From the NCBI RefSeq assembly GCF_029407905.1, contig NW_026577902.1, positions 1,612,001 to 1,676,000 on the forward strand: a stretch of DNA of 64,000 bases, read 5' to 3'. Made by a program: the position numbers and the translations under genes. The DNA is from Bubalus kerabau. Lineage: Eukaryota; Chordata; Mammalia; Artiodactyla; Bovidae. This document shows, piece after piece, positions 47,618-60,470 of this stretch. The first letter of the stretch is position 1; each line of letters begins with the position of its first letter. The notes below the pieces were generated by a model that had not been told where the DNA came from, searched no databases, and worked only from the letters and a program-made list of their open reading frames with translations.

Positions 47618-50600
47618 ATCTTCCATTGCACCAAACGCAGTGGAGTCCCGAGAGGCCCCTCCCAACACCACAGTATCAGTGTCTTCTCAGAGGCACCCTG
47701 AGCAACTCCCTGAGTTCACCGGCACAAGTCGAGGGAACACAGGGTATCCTGCCGCAACCCGAGAAAGACCTCAAGAGTCCGTCTTCAACACGTCTTGAGG
47801 CCGGATTCCCCTACCATGACTCGAGAGCAATGACACGCTCCCCCTCGCCATGCGCATGGACACCTGACTTCCCTGGCGCCACATGAGAGGCTCCCTGAGC
47901 TCCCCGTCATACCTCGTGAGAAACCCCACACTGGCGCCACAGCTCGGGAAAACCCACGAGACGCCACCGTCATCGCGAGATTGGGGACTTCTTTTCCTGC
48001 CTGACCTGGAGAGCAATCCCTGGTCTTTTCTCCAAACTTCACAGGAGGCTTTACTCCCTTTAGGCCACTCAATGGGCTCCAAGAGATACCTGTCGCGACT
48101 TGAGAGGAGAGCAGAGTACTTTGTTTCCCCTCGAGATGAGGCCTTACCTTGGGTGAGTCTGGAATGCAACCCCGAGATCCCTGTTGCCCCTGGAGAGGAA
48201 CATTATGTCCTGGACAAAAGCCTAGATGAGGTCTATTTTGCCCTACAGTGAATCGAGAGCAACACCCATCTCTCCCTCGCAATTCGAATGGAAGATTGGT
48301 CTTCACTGGGCCAACACAAGAGGAAGTCTGAATTTCCCGTTGTAACTCGAGAATCCCGCCGCAACTCTTAAAAACCACGTGGTTCCCCATTCATCGCAAT
48401 ATGAGGCCTTTGCCCGCTACAGAGTCTCAAGAGAAGTCCCATGTTTCGTCATAAAGTTCGAAATGCTACTTGGCACCCTTGATGCGACCCCAAAAGTTCC
48501 CCAATATACCGGTCTCAATCCAAGGGAACACCGAAGTTCCTGGCACCACTTCATTTGAGCCCCTTCTCCCCTCCTGATCATGGCAGGAAGGTCGATTCCC
48601 CTGCTTTGTCTAGAAGGGGTTCCCGACCTTCATGGCGCACCTCAGGATGAGGCCAGTCTCACGAAGAAATTCGAGACGTAGCCTCGTGTTGGTGCCACGT
48701 GCCGAAAGACCCCGATTTCTCGGTCTTGCTCTTGATAAGAACCCGATGCCCGGACACCTCTTCTAAGGCAACCCTGTGGATGAAGGCACTACACGAGGGG
48801 GCACTGGCAACCCTGTTCATCGTCCGGAAAATCCCACAGGATCCACATACAGCTCCACAACTGGCCTGTCTCCCCTTAAACAATGAGAGAGGCAAGCGGA
48901 GCTCCCTTCCTCAGACAAGACGAGGCCTGAGTATCCAATCCCAACTCTGCAGGCACGCTTCGATCTGAGTCAGAAATGGAGAGGAAACCTGAGGTTCCTG
49001 CCTCAACCCGAGATGAGGCCCTCTTCCATTAAAACAAACCCAGTGTAGTCCCGAGAGGCCACTCCCATCTCCACAGTATCCCTGACTTCTCATAGGCATT
49101 CTGAGAAGCTCCTTGAGGCCACCGGCAAACGTCGAGGGAAATAAGGGTTTCCTGCCACAACCGAAGAAAGACCTCGAGAGTCCTTCTTCAATGCGTCTTG
49201 AGGTCAGATTCCCCTACCATGGCTCGAGAGCAATAACGCGCTCCCCCTCGCCACGCACATGGAGACCTGACTTCCCTGGCGCCACATGAGAGGCTCCCTG
49301 AGCTCCCTGTCGTACCTCGTGTGAAACCGCACACTGGCGCCGCAGCTCGAGAAAACAAACAAGACCCCTCCGTCATCGCGAGATGAGGGCCATCTTTTCC
49401 TGCATGGCCTGGAGAGCAGTCCCAAGTCCTCTCTCCAAACTTCACAGGAGGCTTGACTCCCTTTAGGCCACAAAGTGGGCTCCAAGAGGTGCCCGTCGCA
49501 ACTCGAAAGGAGAGCAGAGTCCTTTGCTTCCCTTCGACACAAGGCCTGACTCCCTGGGTGAGTCTGGAATGCAAACCTGAGATCCCTGTGGCCCTTGGAG
49601 AGGAACATTAGGTCCTGGACACAAGCCTAGATGAGGTCTCCTTTGCCCTGCAGTGACTCGAGCGCAACCCCCAGCTCTCCCTCGCAACTCAAATGGATGA
49701 TTGGACTTCCCTGGCCCAACACAAGAGGAAGCCTGATATCCCCGTCGTATCTCGAGAATCCCGACGCAACTCGAGAAAAACCACGTGGCTCCCCCGTCAT
49801 CGCAAGATGAGGCCCTTGGCCACTACAGCGTATCAAGAGAAGTCCCACGTTCCATCCTGAAGTACAAAACGGTACTTGGCACCCTTGATGCGACCCCCAA
49901 AGTTCCCTGACATACCGGTCTCAGTCGAGGGAAACACCAAAGTTCATGGCACCACTTCCTGTGAGCCCCTTCACCCCTCCTGATCGCGACAGGAGGGTCG
50001 ACTCCCATGCTTTGTCTGCAAGGGGTTCCCGACGTTCCCCGCAAACCTCCGGATGAGGCCAGTCTCATGAGGAAATTCGAAAAGTAGCCTCATGGTTGGT
50101 GCCACATGTTGAAAGATCCCGAATTCCCGGTCCACTCTAGATAAGAACCTGACGCCCGGACATCTCTTCGAAGGCAACCCTGTGGATGAAGGCACAACAC
50201 GAAGGGACACTGACATCCCCATGCATCGTCTGGAAAAACCCGCCGATTCCACTCACAGCTCCAAATGTGGACTGTCACCCCGTGAACAACTCGAGAGGCA
50301 AGTGAAGTTGCATTCCTTCACACAAGACGAGGCCTTACCCTCCTGGCCCAACTCTTCAGGGACCCTGCGATCGGAGTCAGAAATGGAGAGGAACCCTGAG
50401 GTTCCTACCTCAACTAGAGAAGAGGCCCTCTTCCATTGAACCAAACTCAGTGGTGTCCCGAGAGGCCCCTCCCAACACCACAGTATCCCTGAATTCTCAG
50501 AGGCTCCCTGAGAAGCTACCTGAGGTCACTGGCACAAGTCGAGGGAACCCAGAGTTTCCTGAAGTAACCCGAGAAAGACTTGGAGAGTCCTTTTTCAACG

Positions 50601-51350
50601 TCTCTTGATGCCCGATTCCCCTACCATGACTCCAGAGCAAGGACGTGCTCCCCTCGCCACAAGCAGGAAAACTGACTTCCCTAGTACCACACAAGAGGCT
50701 CCCTGAGTACCCCATCATACCTCGTGAGAAAACCCACAGTGGTGCCGCAGTTCGAGAAAAACCACAAGATGCCCCCGTCAAGGAGAGATGGGGGCCTTCT
50801 TTTCCTGCCTGACCTGGAGAGCAATCCCTGGTCCTCTCTCCAAACTTCACAGGAGGATTGACTCCCTTTAGGCCACTCAGTTGGGTCCAAGAAATACCCG
50901 GTGCGACACGAGAGGAGAGCGGAGTCCTTTGCTTCCCTGGAGACGAGGCCTGACTCCCCGGGTGAGTTTGGAATGCAACCCCGAGATCCCTGTCGCCCCT
51001 GGAGTGGAATATTATGTCCTAGACACAAGCCTAGATGAGGTCTATTTTGCCCTACAGTGATCGAGAGCAACCTCCATCTCTCCCTCACAATTTGAATGGA
51101 AGATTGGGCTTCCCACGGTCAACACATGAGGAAGTCTGAATATCCCATCGTAATTCGAGAATTCAGCCTCAAGTCTTAAAAACCATGTGGTTCCCCCTTC
51201 ATCGCAATATGAGGCCCTTGCCAGCTAGAGTCTCAAGAGAAGTCCCACGTTCCATCTTAAAGTTCGAAATGCTACTTGGCACCCTTGATGCGACCCCAAA
51301 GTTCCCCAACATACTGGTCTCACTCCAGGGGAACACCGAAATTCCCGGCG
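47618..51350. repeat. Satellite I-like array, type B, right of the ERV
   Basis: The satellite resumes with 'atcttccattgcacc', continuing the unit broken at 40733. Anchors lie near 48394, 49810 and 51211. The units around 48.0-48.55 kb and 50.8-51.35 kb share private variants ('cctgacctggagagc', 'cttaaaaacca', 'aaagttcgaaatgctac'), and the unit between lacks them. This indicates a two-unit higher-order repeat. The block ends at the B-to-A junction at ~51350. Confidence 0.85.
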
Positions 51351-53615
51351 TCTCCAGGGAAGTCCCATGTTCTGTCCTTAAGTGCGAAACGGTACTTGAC
51401 ACCCTTGATGCGACCGCAAAAGTTCCCGACACGCTGGGTTCCCTCGAGGGGAACACCGAGGGTCCCGGCACCACTTCATCTGAGCACCTTCTCCCCTCCT
51501 GATCGTGACAGGAGAGTCGATTCCCCTGCTTTCTCTGGATGGGGTTCCCGGCCTTCCTGGTGCACCTCAGGATGAGGCCGGTCTCAGGAGGAAATTCGAG
51601 ACCAGCCATGTGTGAGGTGCCACGTGCCGAACGACACCGATTTGCCGGTCCGCTCTTGATAAGAACCTGATGCCCGGACACCTCTTCGAAGGCAACCCTG
51701 TGAGTGAAGGCACAACACGAAGGGGCACTGACACCCCCGTGCATCATCCGGAAAAACCCGCAGGGTCTACACACAGCTCGACAAGGGGCCTGAGACTCCC
51801 GGAACAACTCGAGAGGCAACCAGAATTCCATTCCTCAGACAAGACGAGGCATGACTCTCCTGTCCCAACACTGCAGGGACCGTGCAGTCGGAGTCAGAAT
51901 TGGAGAGGAAGCCTGAGGTTCCTGCCTCCCCTCGAGATGAGGCCCTCTTCCATTGCGCCGAACCCAGCAGAGTCCCGAGAGGCCCTGCCAACTCCACAGC
52001 ATTCCTCACCTCTCAGAGGCACCCTGGTAAGTTCCCTATAGTCCCCTGCAGAAGTCGAGGGAAACGAGGGTTTCCCGCCGCCACCCGAGAAAGACCTCGA
52101 GAGTCCTTCTTCAACGCGTCTTGAGGCCCTAGTCACTTCCCATGACTCGAGAGTGATGACCAGCTCCCCCTCGCCATGCGCATGGAGACATGAGTTCCCT
52201 GGCGCCGCACGAGAGGCTCCCTGAGGTCCTCGTCGTGCCTCGTGAGAAAACCCCCACGGGCGCCGCAGCCTGAGGAAACCCATGAGATGCCCCCGTCATC
52301 GCGAGATGAGGGCCTTCTTTTCCTGCCTGACCTGGAGAGCAATCCCGAGTCCTCTCTCCAAACTGAAGAGGAGGCTCGACACCCTTGAGTCCACTCAGTG
52401 GGCTCCAAGAGATCCGTGTCGCGACTTGAGAGGAAAGTGGAGTCCTCTGCTTCCCCTCGAGGCGAGGCCTGACCCCCCGGGGGAGTCTGGAATGGAAACC
52501 CGAGATCTCTGTCTTCCCTTGAGAGGAATATTAGGTCCTGGACACACGCCTCGATGAGGTCTCTTTGGCCCTGTAGTGACTCGAGCAGAACCCCCAGCTT
52601 TCCCTTGCAACTCCAGGGGAAGATTGGGCTTCCCAGGGCCAACCCAAGAGGAAGCCTGAAATCCCCGTCGTTTTCGAGAATCCAGACGCAACTCGAGAAA
52701 ACCGACGTCGTTCCAACGTCTTCACAGGATGAGGCCCTTGCCCGCTGCAGCGTCTCCAGGGAAGTCCCATGTTCCGTCCTGAAGTGGGAAATGGTACTTG
52801 GCTCCCTTGATGCGACCCCTAAAGTTCCCTGAAACGCCGGGTTCCCTCGAGTGGAACACCTAGAGTCCCGGCCCCACTTCATCTGAGCCCCATCTCCCCT
52901 CCTGATCGCGACAGGAGAGTCGATTCCCCTTCTTTGTGTGGAAGGGGTTCCCGGCCTTCCCGGCGCACCTCAGGATGATGCTGGTCTCACGAGGAAATTC
53001 GAGATGAGCCACGTGGGTGGTGCCACATGCCGAATGACCCCGATTTCCCGGTCCGCTCTTGAAATGAACCTGATGCTGGACACCTCTTTGAAGGCAACCC
53101 TGTGGGGGAAGGCACCAAATGAAGGGGCAATGACACCCCCGTGCATCTTCTGGAAACAACCGCAGGTTCCACACACAGCTCGACAAGGGGCCTGAGACCC
53201 ACTGAACGACTCGAGAGGCAAGCAGAGTTCCATTACTCAGACAAGACGAGGCCTGACTCTCCTGTCCCAACCCTGCAGGGACCCTGCGGTCAGAGTCAGA
53301 AATGGAGAGGAAGCCTGAGGTTCCTGCCTCCAATCGAGATGAGGCCCTCTTTCATTTCGTCAAACCTAGTGGAGTCCCGAGAGGCCCCTCTAACTCCTCA
53401 GTATCCCTCACCTCTCAGAGGCACCTGGGAAGTTCCCTAAGGTCCCCGGTAGAAGTCGAGGGAAACGAGTGTTTCCCGCCCCAACCCAAGAAAGACCTCG
53501 AGAGTCCTTCTTAAATGCGTCTGGAGGCCCTAGTCCCTCCCATGACTCCAGAGCAATGACGCGATCTGCCTGGCCACACGCATGGAGGCCTGACTTCTCT
53601 GGCGCCGCACGAGAG
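51351..53615. repeat. Satellite I-like array, type A block
   Basis: Begins with an irregular junction. About 120 bp of unit sequence ('agtcccacgttcc' at 51241) is repeated as a type A version ('agtcccatgttct' at 51361). Type A markers then run on (for example 'agccatgtgtgaggtgcc', 'caaggggcctgagac'), with an anchor near 52729. From 52158 it is the second copy of the window's first 8.6 kb. It changes to type B at ~53605-53625, exactly as at ~1440-1460 in the left copy. Confidence 0.85.
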
Positions 53616-56600
53616 GCTCCCTGAGCTCCCCATCATATCTCGTGAGAAACCCCACACTGGCGCCGCAGCTCGAGGAAACCCATGAGACGCTCCCGTCATC
53701 ACGAGAGGAGGGCCATCTTTAACTGAATGGTATGCAGATCAAGCGTGAACCTTCTGTCCAAGCTACACAGGACGCTTGACTCCCTTTAGGCCACTCATTG
53801 GGCTCCAAGATCTACACGTCGCGAATCGAGAGGATAGTGGAGTCCTTTGCTTCCACTCGAGACGAGGCGTGACCCACCGGGTGAGACTGGAATGCGACCC
53901 CGATATCCCTGTTGCCCCTGGAGAGGAACACTACATCCTGGCCCCAAGCCTAGATGAGGACTCTTTGCCCTGAAGTGACTCGAGAGCAACCCACAGCTCT
54001 CTCTGACAAGTTGAATGGAAGATTGGACTTCCTGGGCCAACACAAGAGGAAGCCTGAATTCCCCGTCGTAACTCGAGAATCCCGCCGCAACTCGAGAAAA
54101 ACCACGTGTTTCCCTCGTCATCGCAATATGAGGCCCTTGCCCGCTAGAGCATCTCCAGAGAATTCCCACGTTTCGTCTTGAAGTGCGAAACTGTACTTGG
54201 CACCATTGATGCGACCTCAAAAGTGCCATGACATACCGGTCTCACTCGAGGGGACCACCGAGGTTCCCGGCACCACTTCATCTGAGCCCCTTCTCCCCTT
54301 CTGATCGCGACCGGTGTGTCGATTCCCCTGCTTTGTCTGCAAGGGTTCCCTACCTTCCCGGCGAACCTCAGGATGAGGCTGGTCTCCCGAGGAAATTCGA
54401 GACGTAGCCTCGTGGGTGGTACCACATGCTGAAAGACCCCAATTTTCTGGTACGCTCTTGAAAAGAACCCGATGCCCGGACACCTCTTTGAAGGCAACCC
54501 TGTGGATGAAGGCACAACACGAAGGGGCACTGACACCCCTGTGCATCGTCCGGAAAAACCCGCAGGTTCCACACACAGCTCAACAAGTGGCCTGTCACTC
54601 CGTGAACAACTCGAAAGGCAAGCGGAGATCCATTCCTCCACGGAAGACGAGGCGTGACTCTCTTGTCCGTACTCGGCGGGTACTCTGCCACCCGAGTCAG
54701 AAATGGAGAGGACCCCTGAGGTTCCTGCCTCCATTCGAGATGAGGCCCTCTTCAATTGCACCAAACCCAGTTGAGTAATGAAAGGCCCCTCCCAAATCCA
54801 CAGTGTCCCTGACTTCTCAGAGGCACCCTGAGAAGTTGCCTGAGGTCACCGACACAAGTCGAGGGAACCCAGGGTTCCCTGCCGCAACCCGAGAAAGACC
54901 TCGAGAGTCCTTCTTCAATGCGTCTTGAGGCCCGATTCGCCTACTATGACTCGAGAGCAATCACGCACTCCCCTTCACCACACGCACGGAGACCTGACGT
55001 CCCTAGCACCACACGAGAGGCTCTCTGAGCTCCCCGTCGTACCTCGTGAGAAATCTGATACTGGCGCCGCAGCTGGAGAAAACCCACGAGACGCCCCCGT
55101 CATCGCGAGACGAGGGCCTTTTTTCCTGCATGGCCAGGAAAACATTCCCGAGTCATCTCTCCAAACTCCATAGGAGGCTTCACTCCCTTTACGCCACGCA
55201 GTGGGCTCCAAGAGATACCCGTCGCGACTCGACAGGAGAGCGGAGTCCTTTTTTGCCCCTCAAGACGAGGCCTGACTCTCCGGGTGAGTCGAGAATGCAA
55301 CCCTGAGATCCCTGTCGGCCCAGTAGTGGAACACTAGGTCCTGGACACAAGCGTAGATGAGGTCTATTTTGCCCTGCAGTGACTGGAGAGCAATCCCCAT
55401 TTCTAACTTGCAACTCGAATGGAATACTGGATTTTCCTGACGCCACACAAGAGGCTCCCTGAAATCCCTGTGGTACTTCATGAGACACCCCACACTGGCG
55501 CCGCAGCTCGAGAAAACCCACGAGACGCCACCGTCATCTCGAGATGAGGGCCTTCTTTTCCTGCATGGCCTGGAGTCCAATCCTGAGTCCTCTCTCCAAA
55601 CTCCACAGGAGGCTTGACTCCCTTTAGTACACACAGTGGGCTCCAAGAGATACCCATCGCGACTCGAGACGAGAGCGGAATTCTTTGCTTACCCTCGAGG
55701 TGAGAACTGACTCCCCGGATGAGTCTGGAATGCAAACCCGAGATCCCTCTCGCCCCTGGAGAGCAACGTTAGATCCTGGACACAAGCCTAGATTAGGTCT
55801 CTTTTGCCCTGCAGTGACTCTAGCGCAATCCCCAGCTCCCCCTCGCAACCCGAATGGAAGATTGGATTTCAAGGCCAACAAGAGGAAGCCTAAATTCCCG
55901 GTCATAACTCGAGAATCCCGCCGCAACTCGAGCAAAACCACGTGGTTCTCCCGTCATCGCAAGATGAGGCCCTTGCCCGCTACAGCGTTTCAAAAGATGT
56001 CCCAGGTTCCGTCTTGAAATGCGAAACGGTACTTGGCACCCTTGATGCGACCCCAAAAGTCCCCCAATACGCCGGTCTCACTCAAGGGGAACACCGAGGT
56101 TCCCGGCACCACTTCATTTAAGCCCCTTCTCCCCTCTTGATCGTGACCCGTGGGTCGATTCCCCTGTTTGTCTGCAAGGGGGCCCGACCTTCCCTGCACA
56201 ACTCAGGATGAGGCCGGTCTCATGGGGAAATTCGATACGTAGCTTTGTGGGTGGTGCCACTTGCTGAAAGACTCCAATTTCCCGGTCCGCTCTTGATAAG
56301 AATCCGATGCTCGGACACCTCTTGGAAGGCAGCCTTGAGTATGAAGGTACAACACGAAGGGGCACTAACACACCTGTGCATCATCCGGAATAAAGGGCAG
56401 GTTACATACACAGCTCGACAAGTGGCCTGTCACCTCAAGAAAAACTCGAGAGGCAAGAGGAGTCCCATCCTCCAGAAAAGACGAGGCCTGACTCTCCTGT
56501 ACCAACATGCAGGGACCTTGTGATCTGAGTCAGAAATGGAGAGGAACACTGAGGTTCCTGCTTCAACTCGAGATGAGTCCCTCTTACATTCCACCAAATG

Positions 56601-59600
56601 CAGAGGAGTCTCGAGAGGCCCCTCCAAACTGCACAGTATCCCTGACTTCTCAGAGGCACTCTGAGAAGCTCCCTGAGGTCGCAGGCACAAGTCAAGGGAA
56701 CCCTGGGTTTTATGCAGTGACCCGAGAAAGACCTCGAGAGTCCTTCTTCAACCCGTCTTGAGGCCCGATTACCCTACCATGACTCGAGAGCAATGACGAA
56801 CTCCCCCTAGCCATCTCATGGGGACCTGACTTCCCTGGCGCCACACGAGAGGCTCCCTGAGCTCCCTCTCGTACCTCGTCAGAAACCCGGCACTAGCGCG
56901 GCAGTCTAGAAAACCCACAAGGGGCCGCCGTCATCGCGAGATGAGGGCCTTCTTTTCCTGCATGGCCTGGAGAGGAATCCCGAGTCCTCTATCCAAACAG
57001 CACAGGAGGCTTGACTCCCTTTAGGGCACACAGTGGGCTCCAAGAGATACCCATCGCGACTCAAAAGGACAGCGGAGTTCTTTGCTTCCCCTCGAGACGA
57101 GGCCTGATTCCCCGGGTGAGTCTGGTATGCAACCCCCAGATCCCTGTCGCCCCTAGGGACGAACATTAAGTCCTGGACACAAGCCTAGATGAGGTCTATT
57201 TTGCCCTGCAGTGACTCGAGGGCAATCCCCAGCTCTTCCTTGAAACTCGAATGGAAGATAGGACTTCCCTGGGCCAACACATGAGGAAGACTGTATTCCC
57301 CGTCGAAACTCGAGAATCCCGCCACAACTCGAGAAACGCTACGTGGTTCCCCCGTCATCCCAAGATGAGGCCCTTGCCCCCTACAGCGTCTCAAGAGAAG
57401 TCCCACGTTCCGTCTTGAAGTGCGAAACAGTATCGGCACCCTTGATGCAACCTCAAAAGTTCCTCGACACACTGGTCTGACTCGAGGAGAACACCGAGGT
57501 TCCCGGCACCACTACATCTGGGCCCCTTCTCCCCTCCTGATCGCGACAGGAGGGTCGATTCCCCTGTTTTGTCTTGAAGGGGTTCCCGCCTTTCCCGGTG
57601 CATCTCAGGATGAGGCCGGTCTCACGAGGATATTCGAGACATAGCCTCGTGGATGGTGACACATGCCGAAAGACCCCGATTTCCCGGTTCGCTCTTGATA
57701 AGATCCCAGTGCCCGGACACCTCTTTGAAGATAACCCTTTTGATGAAGGCACAACACGAAGGGGCACTGACACCCCCGGGTATCGTCCGGAGAAACCCGC
57801 AGGTACCACACACAGCTCGAGATGTGACCTGTCACCCCGTGAACAACTGGAGAGGCAAGCAGAGTTCCATTCCTCCACACAAGACGAGGCCTGACTCTCC
57901 TGTTCGAACTCTGCAGCGAAACTGCAATCCGAGTCAGATCTGGCCCAGGGGAAGTCAGGAGAGGAAACATGAGTTTCCTGCCTCCACTCAAGATGAGGCC
58001 CTCTTCCATTGCACCGAACCCAGTGGAGTCCCGAGAGGCCCCTCCCAACTGCACAGTATCCCTGACTTCTCAGAGGCACCCTTAGACCTTCCTGAGTTCA
58101 CCGGCACAAGTCGAGGGAACCAAGGGTTTCCTGCCCCAACCCGTAAAAGACCTCGAGAGTCCTTCTTCAACGCGTCTTGAGGTGCGATTCCCCTACCATG
58201 ACTCGAGAGCAATGACGCACTCCGCCTAGCCACGCGCATAGAAACCTGACTTCCCTGGCGCCACAGGAGAGGCTCCCTGAGCTCCCCATTATACCTCGTG
58301 AGCAACACCACACTGGAGCCGCAGCTCGAGAATACCCACGAGACGCCCCAGTCCTCACGAGATGAGGGCCTTCTTTTGCTGTATGGCCTGGAGAGCAATC
58401 CTGAGTCCTCTCTCCAAACTCCACAGGAGGCTTGACTCATTTTAGGCCACACAGTGAGCTCCAAGATATACCCGTCGCGACTTGACAGGAGAGCGGTGTC
58501 CTTGGCTTCCCCTCGAGACGAGGCCTGATTCCCCGGGTGAGTCGAGAATGCTATGCCGAGATCGCTGTTGCCCCAGCAGAGGAACATTAGGTCCTGGACA
58601 CAAGCCTAGATGAGGTCTATTTGGCCCTGCAGTGTCTCGAGAGCAATCCCCAGTTCTAACTCGCAATTCGAATGAAAACTGGACTTCCCTGGGTCAGTTG
58701 AACAGGAAGCCTGAATTCCCCGTCGTAACTCGAGAATCCCGCCGCAACTCAAGAAAAACCACGTGGTTCCCCCGTCATCGAAAGATGAGGCCCTTGCCCG
58801 CTACAGCGTCTCAAGAGAAGTCCCACGTTCCGTATTGAAGAGCGAAAAGTTACTTGGAACCCTTGATGCGACCCCAAAAGTTCCCCGACATACCAGTCTC
58901 ACTTGAGGAGAACACCGAGGTTCCCGGCACCACTTCATCTGAGACTCTTCTCCCCTCTTGATTGCGACAGGAGGTTCGATTCCCCTGCTTTGTCTGGAAG
59001 GCATTCCCGACTTTCCTGGCGCATGATGAGGCCAGTCTCACGAGGAAATTTTAGACATAGCCTCGTGGGTGGTGCGGCATGCCAAAAGACCCCAATTCCC
59101 TGGTCCGCTCTTGATAAGAACCCGATGGCAGAACCCAACTCGAAGGCAATCCTGTGGATCAAGGCACAACACTAAGGGGCAGTGACACCCCGGTGCATCG
59201 TCCAGAAAAACCCACAAGTTCCACATACAAATCGACAAGTGGCCTGTCACCCCATTAAGAACGCGAGAGTCAAGCGGAGTTCCAGTCCTCCACACAAGAC
59301 GAGGCCTGACTCTCCTGTCCCAACTCTGCAGGGACTCTGCGATCCGATTCAGATCCGGCGCATTCGAAGCCAGGAGAGGAACCCTGAGGTTCCTGCCTCA
59401 ACTTGTCATGAGGCCCTCTTCCATTGCACCAAACCCAGTGGAGTTCCGAGAGGCCCCTCCCAACTCCACAGTGACCCTGACTTCTCAGAGGCACGCTGAG
59501 AAGCTTCCTGAAGTCACTGGCACAAGTCGATGGAACCCAGGGTTTCCTGCTGCAACCCAGGAAAGACCTCGAGAGTCCTTCTTTAACACCTCTTCAGGCC

Positions 59601-60470
59601 CAATTCCCCTACCATGACTCGAGAACAATGACGGGCTCCCTCTCACCACGTGCATAGAGACCTGACTGCCCTGGCACCACGTGAGAGGCTCACTGAGCTC
59701 CCAGTCTTACTTCGTGAGAAACCCCACACTAGCGCCACAGCTCGAGAAAACCTACGAGACGCCCCAGTCATTGGGAGATGAGGGCCTTCATTTCATGCAT
59801 TCCCTGGAGAGCAATCCCGTGTCCTCCCTCCAAACACCAAAGGAGGTTTGACTCCCTTTAAGCCACTCAGTGGGCTCCAAGACATACCCGTCCGACTCGA
59901 GAGGAGAGCAGAGTCCTTTGCTTTCCCTCGAGATGAGGGCTGACTCCAAGGTGAGTCTGGAATGCAACCCCGAGATTTCTGTCGAGCCTGGACATGAACA
60001 TTAGGTCCTGCACACAAGCCTTGGTGGGGTCTCTTTTGCCTTCAGTGACTAGAGCGCACCTCCAGCTCTTCCTCGAATCTCGAATGGAAGATAAGAATTT
60101 TGTGGGCCAACACAAGAGGAAGCATGAATTCCCTGTGGTAACTCAAATATCCCACCGCAACTCGAGAAAAACCAAGTGGTTCCGCAGTCATTCCAAGATG
60201 AGGCCCATGCCCGTTGGAGCACCCCAAGAGAAGTCCAACGTTCCATTGTGAAGAGTGAAACGGTACTTGGAACGCTTTATGCGACCCCAAAAGTTACCCG
60301 ACATACCTGTCTCACTTGAGGGAAACACCGAGGTTCCCAGCAGCACTTCATCTGAGCCACTTCTCCCCTCCTGATCGCCACAGGAGGGTCGATTCCTCTG
60401 CTTTGTCTGGAAGAGTTTCATGAACTTCGCGGCACATTTCAGGATGAGGCCGGTTTCATGAGGAAATTCG
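53616..60470. repeat. Satellite I-like array, type B block (second copy)
   Basis: Units with anchors near 54131, 55968, 57370, 58790 and 60202. The spacings (1837, 1402, 1420, 1412) match the first copy. It changes to type A near 60470 ('caacccacgtgggtggtgcc'). Confidence 0.85.
55017..55884. repeat. 434 bp internal tandem duplication, second copy
   Basis: 'gaggctctctgag' at 55017 recurs as 'gaggctccctgaa' at 55451, exactly 434 bp (14 x 31) later. It is the same event as at 2851-3716 and so was present before the large duplication. Confidence 0.87.
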
